A stretch of 58,357 bases of DNA from the NCBI GenBank assembly GCA_045601245.1, contig JAZRZH010000047.1, positions 1-58,357 on the forward strand. Reading direction: 5' to 3'. The first letter of the stretch is position 1. Each line of letters opens with the position of its first letter. The position numbers and the translations under genes were made by a program. This document shows positions 1 through 7,888 of this stretch, in pieces. The notes under the pieces are model-generated. The model saw only the letters and a program-made list of their open reading frames with translations. It was not told the origin of the DNA and did not search any database. This DNA comes from Cacconaster sp045601245 (GTDB lineage Bacteria > Bacteroidota > Bacteroidia > Bacteroidales > UBA932).

Positions 1-56
1 CCCCTCGCCCGCCCCGGCGGCCGCCGTTCGTCACGACCCCTCCGCCAAAGCGGCCG

Positions 57-88
57 CAAAGGTGAGGACTTTTTTCCGACTTTCCAAA
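57..88 (-). promoter_or_regulatory. Candidate minus-strand promoter for a gene beyond the left edge
   Basis: Read on the minus strand there is TTTG (85-88), a 20-bp spacer and CACCTTTG (57-64). This is one base off the TAnnTTTG -7 box seen elsewhere in the window. It would drive a gene lying off the left edge. The outer 56 bases are GC-rich and include a 12-bp perfect palindrome at 15-26; I see no coding sequence in them. Confidence 0.35.
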
Positions 89-109
89 ATATTTCACAAC
101 TATTTTTTC

Positions 110-141
110 AAAAAAATCCCCGCAGGAACAACCCGCGGGGA
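110..141 (-). terminator. Rho-independent terminator after rho
   Basis: A 7-bp stem (117-123 with 135-141, TCCCCGC/GCGGGGA) is followed on the minus strand by seven U residues (110-116). It lies 24 bp past the rho stop codon, so it is an intrinsic terminator for the rho transcript. Confidence 0.85.
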
Positions 142-164
142 CTTATGCAATAGCTATCAGGCAG

Positions 165-2021
165 TTACTGAAGTTTGTCGCCATTCATCGAAATGAGGAA
201 CTCCTCATTGTTGCGGGTCTTCTCCAATCTGGACTTCATGAATTCCATCGCTTCGACCGAATTCATATCGGAAAGATAGTTCCTCAGAACCCAGATTCTG
301 TTGAGATAATCAGGGTCATAGAGAAGATCGTCACGACGGGTCGAGCTCAAAGTAACGTCGACTGCCGGGAATATGCGCTTGTTCGCAAGCTTGCGGTCGA
401 GCTGGAGCTCGAGATTACCTGTACCCTTGAATTCCTCGAAGATCACGTCATCCATCTTGGATCCGGTCTCGGTGAGGGCTGTCGCAAGAATGGTGAGCGA
501 TCCGCCGTTCTCGATATTGCGGGCTGCACCGAAGAAACGCTTCGGCTTCTGGAGCGCATTGGCATCGACACCACCGGAAAGCACCTTGCCGGATGCCGGC
601 TGCACGGTATTGAAAGCACGAGCGAGACGCGTGATTGAATCGAGAAGGATTACCACGTCGTGTCCGCACTCCACAAGGCGCTTCGCCTTCTCGAGAACCA
701 TATTGGAGACCTTCACGTGATGCTCCGCCGGCTCGTCGAAAGTTGATGCGATGACTTCTGCCTTGACACTGCGCTCCATATCGGTCACTTCCTCAGGACG
801 CTCATCGATGAGGAGCACTATCATATATACTTCAGGATGGTTGTCAGCAATCGCATTTGCGATATCCTTGAGGAGGACTGTCTTACCAGTCTTAGGTTGC
901 GCCACGATGAGACCGCGCTGGCCCTTTCCGATAGGCGTGAAGAGATCCACGACCCTTATTGAAATATTGCTGTTGTGTCCCTGACCTACAAGATTGAATT
1001 TCTTATCAGGGAAAAGCGGTGTGAGAAAATCAAACGGAACCCTGTCGCGGATATATTCCGGCTGGCGGCCATTGATCTTCTTGACCTTTATGAGCGGGAA
1101 ATACTTCTCGCCTTCGCGTGGAGGACGGATTACACCGAGAACCGTATCGCCGGTCTTGAGGGCATATGATTTGATCTGGGACTGGGACACATATATATCG
1201 TCCGGCGAATTCAGATAATTGTAGTCTGATGATCGAAGGAATCCGTATCCATCCGGCATAACCTCCAGAACTCCGACCGCCTCGACTAGCCCCTCGAATT
1301 CAAACTTCGGCTGTACTGGTTGTTGTGGCTGCTTCGGCTGCTGTTGGGCAGGCTGCGAAAGCTGCGGCTGAGATGACTGCTGGGCAGGAACAGGTCGTTG
1401 TACCTGCTCTGCGGATTCCGGTTTCGTCTGCGGCACTGAAGCCTGAGACTCCTGTCCCTTCGGCTTTCTGCCACGTTTGCGCTGCACCTGTTCAGAAGGC
1501 ACTTCAGCAATCTTCTCAGCAGGAGTTTCCGCTGTCGGCGCAACCGCTTCCACTGCTTCTTCTACTGGCTGCACAGCCGGCTTCGCGCCCTTACGCCCGC
1601 GGCCCTGACGTTTTCCATTCTCCGGAGCATCGGCAGATGCAGCCGGCAGAGACTTCTGGTCATTCTGTTCAGCTACAAGGGATTCATTTTTCTTCGGACG
1701 CCCGCGGCGGCGCTTGGCCCCTTCTGCAGGAGCCGATTCCTGTCCGGTGTCCGTCTGTGCCGCATTCTTTTCGTCAGATGCCGGAGCAACACTCTCATTG
1801 GCGGATGAAGACACCGGTGCCTGGCCTTTGCCGGACGCCTTGATACGCTGACGCTGTTTTTTCTGGCGCGGATTCTCGTGGCTCTGGATAGCCTGTTCAT
1901 CAAGAATGGTATAAATAAGATCTTCAGGTGCAATGGACTGAGGCCTGGAGATATTCAAGTCCTTTGCGATGGCATATAACTCTTCTTTTGTCTTGCCACT
2001 CAATTCAATAATATCGTACAT
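165..2021 (-). CDS. rho: Transcription termination factor Rho with long disordered insert
   Basis: Rho is a hexameric RNA helicase that ends transcription and translocates along nascent RNA using ATP. At 618 aa it is about 200 residues longer than E. coli Rho. Residues 1-45 form the Rho N-terminal helical domain. Residues about 46-240 are low-complexity, rich in Q, P, A and charged residues, with three AT-hook-like basic patches (GRPKK, GRGRKG, RGRKPKG). The cold-shock-like RNA-binding domain follows at about 245-320. The Walker A motif (PKTGKT) is near residue 375 and Walker B (VVILLDSITR) near 460. The insert is typical of Bacteroidota Rho. In Bacteroides thetaiotaomicron this region is reported to drive condensate formation. 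The gene is monocistronic, with its own promoter and terminator. Confidence 0.97.
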   Translation of the reverse strand: MYDIIELSGKTKEELYAIAKDLNISRPQSIAPEDLIYTILDEQAIQSHENPRQKKQRQRIKASGKGQAPVSSSANESVAPASDEKNAAQTDTGQESAPAEGAKRRRGRPKKNESLVAEQNDQKSLPAASADAPENGKRQGRGRKGAKPAVQPVEEAVEAVAPTAETPAEKIAEVPSEQVQRKRGRKPKGQESQASVPQTKPESAEQVQRPVPAQQSSQPQLSQPAQQQPKQPQQPVQPKFEFEGLVEAVGVLEVMPDGYGFLRSSDYNYLNSPDDIYVSQSQIKSYALKTGDTVLGVIRPPREGEKYFPLIKVKKINGRQPEYIRDRVPFDFLTPLFPDKKFNLVGQGHNSNISIRVVDLFTPIGKGQRGLIVAQPKTGKTVLLKDIANAIADNHPEVYMIVLLIDERPEEVTDMERSVKAEVIASTFDEPAEHHVKVSNMVLEKAKRLVECGHDVVILLDSITRLARAFNTVQPASGKVLSGGVDANALQKPKRFFGAARNIENGGSLTILATALTETGSKMDDVIFEEFKGTGNLELQLDRKLANKRIFPAVDVTLSSTRRDDLLYDPDYLNRIWVLRNYLSDMNSVEAMEFMKSRLEKTRNNEEFLISMNGDKLQ

Positions 2022-2091
2022 TATAATGTATGTGAAATATTTGTCGGGAAAATGCCGTCAGAAGAAAGACTGTTCTTCCTGAAAGGCTCGC

Positions 2092-2123
2092 CAAAGGTAA
2101 TTATACGAAGAATATTTTCCAAA
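2092..2123 (-). promoter_or_regulatory. rho promoter, Bacteroides -33/-7 type
   Basis: On the minus strand TTTG (2120-2123), a 20-bp spacer and TACCTTTG (2092-2099) match the Bacteroidota consensus TTTG-N19/20-TAnnTTTG exactly. The predicted transcript start near 2087 leaves a leader of about 65 nt before the rho ATG. Confidence 0.75.
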
Positions 2124-2166
2124 AAAATATCCAATATCGTTGCAGTATTTGGCGAATTTTGCATTT

Positions 2167-2210
2167 AATACTATGTATTCGGAGTACAATGTAAATCAAT
2201 AAATAGTATT
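2167..2210. promoter_or_regulatory. Nested inverted repeat upstream of the first cassette promoter
   Basis: An 8-bp inverted repeat AATACTAT/ATAGTATT (2167-2174 and 2203-2210) encloses a smaller dyad TGTA-N7-TACA. It ends a few bases before the putative -33 box of the first lipoprotein cassette. It could be an operator or a weak RNA hairpin. The second cassette has no equivalent. Function is unknown. Confidence 0.3.
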
Positions 2211-2215
2211 AAATA

Positions 2216-2245
2216 ATTGAAATCATTCTTTTTTTTGTAACTTTG
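2216..2245 (+). promoter_or_regulatory. Promoter of micro-ORF/lipoprotein cassette 1
   Basis: TAACTTTG at 2238-2245 is a full -7 match; ATTG at 2216-2219 (spacer 18) is a 3/4 match to the -33 box. The start would lie near 2250, giving a leader of about 60 nt to the micro-ORF. Confidence 0.6.
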
Positions 2246-2312
2246 AAAAAATAAGAAATTACAAGAATCTCTGTTTTGAATTACATATTTCTTAATCTAA
2301 TATATTTATTCT

Positions 2313-2468
2313 ATGGTCAAAAACATTTATTCAACTCCGCTCGTTGAAGTTTCGGAGATGATGGGAGAAAACATCATCTGCGCTAGCGGGACAAACGGAA
2401 GCAATGAGGATTTCGGCAAGGGCGCAGGCTTCACTCCGGATCTCTTCGAATCACTCAAACCATTCTAA
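2313..2468 (+). CDS. 51-aa micro-protein of cassette 1
   Basis: A short reading frame of 51 codons sits between the cassette promoter and the lipoprotein gene. The peptide begins MVKNIYSTPLVEVSEMM, contains ENIICASG at about 19-26, and ends in a GFTPDLFESLKPF tail. Its stop codon overlaps an AAGGAGGA purine run 10 bp before the lipoprotein ATG, so translation is probably coupled. It has no convincing signal peptide or transmembrane segment. An almost identical copy precedes the second lipoprotein (two amino-acid changes), which argues that it is real and selected. Small proteins with a similar layout (Y-x-P-x-x-E-V near the start, then an A/S-S-G step) are common next to Bacteroidales surface lipoprotein genes, but I know of no assigned function. 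Confidence 0.75.
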   Translation: MVKNIYSTPLVEVSEMMGENIICASGTNGSNEDFGKGAGFTPDLFESLKPF

Positions 2469-2481
2469 GGAGGACCCTGAA

Positions 2482-4356
2482 ATGAAGAAATCATTATTCG
2501 CAATCGCAGCTGCGACCGCAGTGCTCGCAGGCTGCCAGCAGGAGTCTTTCACCCTGCAGAACAACGCAAAGAACGATGGTATTTTCTATGCAACCATCGA
2601 GAACGGCGAAACACGTACCATTCTCCAGGCCGATGGAGATGTATATCACGTAGCGTGGAACGGCGGAGACCAGATTATGGTCGCCACACCGGACGCATCT
2701 CTCACTGTAAAGTATGAGGCATATGAAGGCGGCACTACAGCCGGCTTTATGAAGGTAAACGAAGCAGACACCACCCTTACAGGCGAAGAAGTTGTGGCAT
2801 ACTACCCTGCCCGTTACTTCTCCTCTACATCAGCTGTTCCGTACCTGCCAACAACCCAGGGTTATGTAGCAGGCAATGTCGCTTACAACCCGATGTATGC
2901 AACATCAACCAACGAGAACCTTCCGTTCAAGAACCTCTGTGGTATTCTCAAACTCAATGTAACCACCACTGCAGCCGACGCAAAGGTCAAAAGCATCTCT
3001 TTCAGTGCTGACCAGGGTCTCAGCGGAGAGTTCACAGTTGTCGATGACGCAGCAGTCGTAGTCGACACTGAAGGCCTCATCCTCAACTGCGGAGAAGGTG
3101 TTGCCATCGGTGCTACTGCAGTTCCTTTCTATGTAGTAGTCCCTGCAAACACCTACACCAACCTCGTAATCAAGCTTGAAACCACTGACGGCAGAAGCCA
3201 GACCCTCACTATGAAGGCTGACAAGAGCCTCACAGTCGAGCGCGCAAAGATTTATGAAGGCGACTTCGCATTCAACAACCTCGAGGGTGCGCCGGTACTT
3301 GGCGGTCTTTGCACACTCGGAGTTGGAGAAGAGGTATGCATCGCACTCAAATCACTCACCGACCCTACCATGACATTTGCTAAGGACACCAAGGTCACCA
3401 ATGCCGTCACGAAGATTGTATTCTCGCCAAAGAATCCTTCAACTGCCGGCATCGAGGTCAGCGACCTCGCTTCAGAATGCCCTGCATACGCAACATACGA
3501 CCCTCTTACCGATGAGATCACTATCGCATCCACCGCTGACAAATTCGAATTTGGATACGATGCATCAAATATGTTCTATGGATTCAGAAAGTGCGAAGAG
3601 ATTGTCGGTCTCCAGGATCTCAGCACCGAAAACTGCGAAAACATGGCATATCTTTTCGCATACTGTTCAGGTATGAAGGAATTCGACCTCAGGAACTTCA
3701 ATACTGAAAACTGCACCGCCCTCGACCATATGTTCTGGTACTGCCAGGCTGCGACTAAGATTGATGTCACAAGCTTCAACACAGAAAACAACGGTTCGAT
3801 GTGGAGTATGTTCTGCCACTGCGACAACATCACGGAGCTTGATGTTTCCAACTTCAATACCAGCGGTGTTACTACAATGAGCTACGCATTCGCTTACTGC
3901 TACAAGCTCCAGCATCTCGACCTCTCGAACTTCGACGCAAGTGCTACAACAACCGTTTCCTATCTCATATATGACTGCCGTGAGCTCCAGACTCTCAAGT
4001 TGGGTAAACTCTTCGACACATCACACGACCCTACTATGTCATATATGTTCTGCCGCTGTCCTTACCTTGGAGAAATTTGGTTCGCTCCGGCATTCATCTC
4101 ATCAAAGAAGCCTTCCAACTTCTGGGGATATACAGGAACCGATGATTTCAGCAATGGCGATTATATCAGAACCGGCAACAAGGCAGGCGGCATCACTATC
4201 CACTGCACCCAGGATACCGCAGACTGGCTTGCAACCACCGGTCTCCGCTGGTTCCCTTCCGGATACAATGAAGCAAACGGACATATGCCGGTCAATGTCA
4301 ACTTCGTTGAATACACCACTGGCATGCCTCTTACCGTAACCTGGTCACCTAACTAG
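2482..4356 (+). CDS. Surface lipoprotein, fimbrillin-like N-terminus with DUF285 (BspA-type) repeats
   Basis: A 624-aa lipoprotein predicted to be exported and anchored at the outer surface. The start at 2482 is chosen because it gives a clean signal peptide with lipobox LAGC (Cys at about 18) and follows AAGGAGGA; an in-frame upstream ATG would bury that signal. Residues about 25-290 resemble the Mfa/fimbrillin-like fold (TRT, then VAWNGGDQI). Residues about 350-535 hold roughly seven DUF285 leucine-rich repeats of the type MFxxC..L..LDLSNFNT. A conserved 70-residue tail follows, rich in W and T and ending TVTWSPN. It probably acts in adhesion or surface binding; the ligand is unknown. It shares a transcript with the micro-ORF and ends at a strong terminator. 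Confidence 0.85.
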   Translation: MKKSLFAIAAATAVLAGCQQESFTLQNNAKNDGIFYATIENGETRTILQADGDVYHVAWNGGDQIMVATPDASLTVKYEAYEGGTTAGFMKVNEADTTLTGEEVVAYYPARYFSSTSAVPYLPTTQGYVAGNVAYNPMYATSTNENLPFKNLCGILKLNVTTTAADAKVKSISFSADQGLSGEFTVVDDAAVVVDTEGLILNCGEGVAIGATAVPFYVVVPANTYTNLVIKLETTDGRSQTLTMKADKSLTVERAKIYEGDFAFNNLEGAPVLGGLCTLGVGEEVCIALKSLTDPTMTFAKDTKVTNAVTKIVFSPKNPSTAGIEVSDLASECPAYATYDPLTDEITIASTADKFEFGYDASNMFYGFRKCEEIVGLQDLSTENCENMAYLFAYCSGMKEFDLRNFNTENCTALDHMFWYCQAATKIDVTSFNTENNGSMWSMFCHCDNITELDVSNFNTSGVTTMSYAFAYCYKLQHLDLSNFDASATTTVSYLIYDCRELQTLKLGKLFDTSHDPTMSYMFCRCPYLGEIWFAPAFISSKKPSNFWGYTGTDDFSNGDYIRTGNKAGGITIHCTQDTADWLATTGLRWFPSGYNEANGHMPVNVNFVEYTTGMPLTVTWSPN

Positions 4357-4380
4357 TTTACAATATGCACCTTATACAAA

Positions 4381-4416
4381 GAAGGGCGGTCATTGCGACC
4401 GCCCTTCTATATTTTT
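4381..4416 (+). terminator. Rho-independent terminator of cassette 1
   Basis: An 11-bp perfect stem (GAAGGGCGGTC at 4381-4391 with its complement at 4397-4407), a 5-nt loop and a U-rich tail lie 24 bp after the first lipoprotein stop. It separates the two cassettes into independent transcripts. Confidence 0.9.
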
Positions 4417-4423
4417 CAATTTG

Positions 4424-4455
4424 ATTGCATTTACAGTAAAAATGTTATATTTTTG
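4424..4455 (+). promoter_or_regulatory. Promoter of micro-ORF/lipoprotein cassette 2
   Basis: ATTG (4424-4427), a 20-bp spacer and TATTTTTG (4448-4455) fit the Bacteroidota promoter with one mismatch in the -33 box. Its sequence is unrelated to the first cassette's promoter, so the two copies may be expressed under different conditions. Confidence 0.6.
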
Positions 4456-4505
4456 TATAAATATGTTGATTCCAATTCGAATTATTAATAAATCTTATCA
4501 AAATT

Positions 4506-4661
4506 ATGATTAAAAACATTTATTCAACTCCGCTCGTTGAAGTTTCGGAGATGATGGGAGAAAACATCATCTGCGCTAGCGGGACAAACGGAAGCAATGA
4601 GGATTTCGGCAAGGGCGCAGGCTTCGCTCCGGATCTCTTCGAATCACTCAAACCATTCTAA
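4506..4661 (+). CDS. 51-aa micro-protein of cassette 2
   Basis: This is the second copy of the 51-codon frame. It differs from the first at only three bases, giving V2I and T41A. The stop codon is again fused to AAGGAGGA and lies 13 bp before the lipoprotein ATG. Near-perfect retention of the frame, when parts of the following gene have drifted far, suggests either recent gene conversion at this end or strong selection on the peptide or its RNA. There is no visible export signal or metal site; a single Cys (residue 23) sits in ENIICASG. Function is unknown. Confidence 0.75.
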   Translation: MIKNIYSTPLVEVSEMMGENIICASGTNGSNEDFGKGAGFAPDLFESLKPF

Positions 4662-4674
4662 GGAGGACCCTGAA

Positions 4675-6549
4675 ATGAAGAAATCATTATTCGCAATCGC
4701 AGCTGCGACAGCAGTGCTCGCAGGCTGCCAGCAGGAGTCTTTCACCCTGCAGAACAACGCAAAGAACGATGGTATTTTCCATGCAACCATCGAGAACGGC
4801 GAAACACGTACCATCCTTCAGGCCGATGGAGATGTATATCACGTAGCGTGGAACGGCGGAGACCAGATTATGGTCGCCACACCGGACGCATCTCTCACTG
4901 TAAAGTATGAGGCATATGAAGGCGGCACTACAGCCGGCTTCATGAAGGTAAATGAAGCAGACACCACACTCACCGGCGACCCGGTTGTCGCATACTACCC
5001 GGCCTCATATTTCTCCGCAACGTCATCCGTTCCGTTCCTGCCAGCAACCCAGGGTTATGTAGCAGGCAATGTCGCTTACAACCCGATGTATGCAACATCT
5101 TCCGACGAGAACCTTCCGTTCAAGAACCTCTGCGGTATTCTCAAGCTTAATGTAACCACCACTGCAGCCGACACAAAGGTCAAAAGCATCTCCTTCACGG
5201 CTGATCAGGGCCTCAGCGGAGAGTTCACAGTCGTCGATGACGCAGCAGTCGTAGGCAGCACCGACGGACTCGTACTCAATTGCGGCGAAGGTGTCGCAAT
5301 AGGTACTACCGCAGTTCCTTTCTATGTAGTGGTTCCGGCCAACACTTACACCAACCTCGAGATTACCCTTGCCACTACCGACGGTAAGAGCCAGACACTC
5401 AAGATGAAGGCTGATAAAAGCCTCACCGTCGAGCGTGCAAAGATTTACGAAGGTGACTTCGCATTCAACAACCTCGAAGGCGCACCAGTTCTCGGCGGCC
5501 TCTGCACACTCAATGAGGGTCCTACCGTCAACGTAGCTATCAAGAGCCTCACAGACCCGACCGCTACTTTCGCTACAGGATCGGCTGTTGTAGAAATTAC
5601 GAAGATTGTCTTCTCACCAAGGAATCCTTCAACCATCGGTGTGGAAGTCAGCGACCTCGCTTCTGAATGTCCTGCATACGCTTCATATGATCCTGTTTCA
5701 GGAGTTGTCACTATCGCATCCACAGCGGACAAATTTGAAGTAGGGTACAACGCCACATACCTCTTCTCTTACTTCACAGGATGTGAGGAGATTGTCGGTC
5801 TTACAGATCTCATCACTGAAAATTGCGAGGACATGGGCTATATGTTCAGCCACATGCTCGTCGTCAAGGAACTCGATCTCAAGAACTTCAATACAGACAA
5901 CGTGACCAGCATGCGCAATATGTTCTGGTATTGCAAGAAGGCAACCGTCATCGACGTTTCCAACTTCAATACTGAGAACGTAATGAACATGTGGAGTATG
6001 TTCTGCTCTTGCAACTGCGTTGAAAAACTCGACCTCAGCAAGTTCAACACAAGCAATGTCACCAACTTCAACTACATGCTTTCATATATGGACGCCGTTA
6101 CCGAACTGGACTGCTCAAGCTTCGATTTAAGTTGCTCAACGAGCCTCACCCATATGTTCGACAACAACGACAATATGCGCACTCTCAGACTTGGTGATCT
6201 CTGTGACGTTTCACACAACCCGACAATGTCCTATATGTTCATCAACTGCGCAAACCTTGCCGACGTATGGTTCCCGCCAGCATTCTGCGCCACCACTAAG
6301 CCGACCAATTTCTGGGGCTCCACCGGTGCAACCGACGACTTCAAGAACGGTGAATATGACAGAACCGGCAACAAGGCAGGCGGCATCACTATCCACTGCA
6401 CCCAGGATACCGCAGACTGGCTGGCAACCACCGGCCTCCGCTGGTTCCCTAACGGATACAAAGAGGAGAACGGACACATGCCGATCCCTGTCAACTTCGT
6501 TGATTACACTTCAGGTATGCCTCTTACCGTAACCTGGTCACCTAACTAA
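4675..6549 (+). CDS. Surface lipoprotein, paralogue of the preceding gene (fimbrillin-like + DUF285)
   Basis: A 624-aa paralogue of the lipoprotein at 2482 with the same lipobox (LAGC), fimbrillin-like N-terminal domain and DUF285 repeats at about residues 350-530. The repeats here are closer to the canonical form (FNTDNVTSMRNMFWYC, FNTSNVTNFNYM). The signal peptide and first 75 residues are almost identical to the paralogue, as is the tail after NKAGGITIHCTQDTADW. The repeat region differs at many positions, which fits a surface protein whose exposed face is diversifying. It is transcribed separately from copy 1 and ends at its own hairpin. Ligand and partner are unknown. Confidence 0.85.
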   Translation: MKKSLFAIAAATAVLAGCQQESFTLQNNAKNDGIFHATIENGETRTILQADGDVYHVAWNGGDQIMVATPDASLTVKYEAYEGGTTAGFMKVNEADTTLTGDPVVAYYPASYFSATSSVPFLPATQGYVAGNVAYNPMYATSSDENLPFKNLCGILKLNVTTTAADTKVKSISFTADQGLSGEFTVVDDAAVVGSTDGLVLNCGEGVAIGTTAVPFYVVVPANTYTNLEITLATTDGKSQTLKMKADKSLTVERAKIYEGDFAFNNLEGAPVLGGLCTLNEGPTVNVAIKSLTDPTATFATGSAVVEITKIVFSPRNPSTIGVEVSDLASECPAYASYDPVSGVVTIASTADKFEVGYNATYLFSYFTGCEEIVGLTDLITENCEDMGYMFSHMLVVKELDLKNFNTDNVTSMRNMFWYCKKATVIDVSNFNTENVMNMWSMFCSCNCVEKLDLSKFNTSNVTNFNYMLSYMDAVTELDCSSFDLSCSTSLTHMFDNNDNMRTLRLGDLCDVSHNPTMSYMFINCANLADVWFPPAFCATTKPTNFWGSTGATDDFKNGEYDRTGNKAGGITIHCTQDTADWLATTGLRWFPNGYKEENGHMPIPVNFVDYTSGMPLTVTWSPN

Positions 6550-6575
6550 TCAGCCGGATTACATCATAACAACAG

Positions 6576-6608
6576 AAGGGGTGACCGACAGGCCACCCCT
6601 TATTGTTT
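6576..6608 (+). terminator. Terminator of cassette 2, shared with convergent clpX
   Basis: An 8-bp stem AAGGGGTG (6576-6583) pairs with 6594-6601, followed by a short U-containing tail. It lies between two convergent genes and may also stop the clpX transcript from the other side, though that side has a weak U-run. Confidence 0.7.
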
Positions 6609-6625
6609 ATCAATACTCTTGCGAA

Positions 6626-7885
6626 TTAATTCGCTGATGAAATACCGATCATCTTGCCGGTGAATTTTTCAATCTTCTCCTGAGCATACTCGAGTGTGAT
6701 GGTAAGAGTCTTCTTGCTGTTGGTCGGAGCGTCGAACATAGCATCGAGCATTATGGCTTCGCAGATAGCGCGGAGGCCGCGTGCCCCAAGTTTGTATTCG
6801 ATAGCGGTATCAACGATGAATTCGAGCACTTCAGGCTTGACGCGCAGTTTGATGCCGTCGAGCGCGAATATTTCCTGATACTGCCGTATGAGCGCATTCT
6901 TCGGCTTGGTGAGGATATTGAGCAGACTGTCCCTGTCCAATGGATTAAGATGGGCAAGAACCGGAAGACGGCCGATGATTTCAGGAATGAGGCCATAAGA
7001 CCTGAGGTCCTGTGGCGCAATATACTGGATAAGGTTGTTGCGGTCTATCTGCTCGCGCTGTTTCTGGGCACCGAATCCGATGACCTGAGTATTGAGACGC
7101 TGGGCGATATCCCTGTCGATACCTTCGAAAGCGCCACCGCAGATGAAGAGGATATTCTCCGTATTGACGGCTATCATCTTCTGCTCCGGATGCTTTCTGC
7201 CACCCTGCGGCGGCACGTTGACTATACTGCCTTCGAGGATTTTCAGCAATGCCTGCTGAACGCCCTCTCCGGAGACGTCCCTGGTGATGGAAGGATTGTC
7301 GCTCTTTCGGGCAATCTTGTCTATCTCATCGATGAACACGATACCCTTCTCCGCGAGAGCGACATTGTAGTCCGCATCCTGAAGAAGCCTGGTGAGTATG
7401 CTCTCGACATCCTCTCCGACATATCCGGCCTCGGTCAGAACGGTTGCATCAACGATTGCGAATGGCACGTTGAGCATCTTTGCAATTGTTCTGGCGAGCA
7501 ATGTCTTACCGGTTCCGGTAGGTCCCACGAGAAGAATATTGGATTTCTCGATAAGATCCTGGTCCTTCTTGCGGCCGATACGTTTGTAATGGTTGTATAC
7601 TGCAACAGCGAGTGTCTTCTTGGCATCGTCCTGACCGATAACATATTGGTCAAGGAATTCCTTGATCTCGCGAGGCTTGAGTATCTTCTGTTCGCCCTTG
7701 ATCGGGCCGTTTGTCTGAATATGGTCCTCGTCATCGCCGAGGGCCTCCTTGCAGCATTGGTACGCCATTGATGCGCAATCAGAACAGATTGCGGCATGTT
7801 CGGTAGTGATCAGCAGATCCACTTCATCCTGCGTGCGGCCGCAGAAGACGCAGCGGCTCTCTTCGTCTTTAGTTTTGTCTGCCAT
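6626..7885 (-). CDS. clpX: ClpX, ATP-dependent unfoldase of the ClpXP protease
   Basis: ClpX unfolds tagged proteins and feeds them to ClpP in the cytoplasm. At 419 aa it is of normal length. The N-terminal zinc-binding domain shows Cys12, Cys15, Cys34 and Cys37. The Walker A motif GPTGTGKT is near residue 125 and Walker B VFIDEIDKIA near 187. A pore-loop GGRKHPEQ lies near 232, and the ClpP-docking loop VIGFGA near 274. It follows clpP by 3 bp in the tig-clpP-clpX operon, the classical arrangement. Confidence 0.98.
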   Translation of the reverse strand: MADKTKDEESRCVFCGRTQDEVDLLITTEHAAICSDCASMAYQCCKEALGDDEDHIQTNGPIKGEQKILKPREIKEFLDQYVIGQDDAKKTLAVAVYNHYKRIGRKKDQDLIEKSNILLVGPTGTGKTLLARTIAKMLNVPFAIVDATVLTEAGYVGEDVESILTRLLQDADYNVALAEKGIVFIDEIDKIARKSDNPSITRDVSGEGVQQALLKILEGSIVNVPPQGGRKHPEQKMIAVNTENILFICGGAFEGIDRDIAQRLNTQVIGFGAQKQREQIDRNNLIQYIAPQDLRSYGLIPEIIGRLPVLAHLNPLDRDSLLNILTKPKNALIRQYQEIFALDGIKLRVKPEVLEFIVDTAIEYKLGARGLRAICEAIMLDAMFDAPTNSKKTLTITLEYAQEKIEKFTGKMIGISSAN

Positions 7886-7888
7886 CGG

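Larger units (their letters stand above)
2313..4356 (+). repeat. Tandem cassette copy 1 (micro-ORF + lipoprotein), 2,044 bp
   Basis: This is the first of two direct repeats, each exactly 2,044 bp from the micro-ORF start to the lipoprotein stop. Similarity begins at the micro-ORF ATG; the upstream flanks are unrelated. The two copies match closely over the first 400 bases or so and over the last 200, and diverge most in the DUF285 region. Confidence 0.85.
4506..6549 (+). repeat. Tandem cassette copy 2 (micro-ORF + lipoprotein), 2,044 bp
   Basis: Second direct repeat, the same length as copy 1. One-codon indels occur in opposite directions (before TKIVFSP and after FWG), so the total length is restored. 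The 149-bp spacer between copies holds the copy 1 terminator and the copy 2 promoter. Confidence 0.85.

Noticed and set aside
1..56. GC-rich left edge considered as a partial gene
   Set aside because: Too short to show a family, and the neighbouring promoter-like element suggests untranslated leader.
2167..2210. Inverted repeat considered as an insertion-sequence end
   Set aside because: No transposase, target duplication or partner end is visible nearby; kept only as a possible operator.
2404..2481. Upstream in-frame extension of the first lipoprotein (and the equivalent at 4597)
   Set aside because: It would overlap the micro-ORF and hide the lipoprotein signal; the ATG after AAGGAGGA gives a clean lipobox.
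6950..7771. Long open frame on the plus strand opposite clpX (273 codons)
   Set aside because: It mirrors the codon pattern of clpX, has no family motif and no promoter; a shadow of the real gene.
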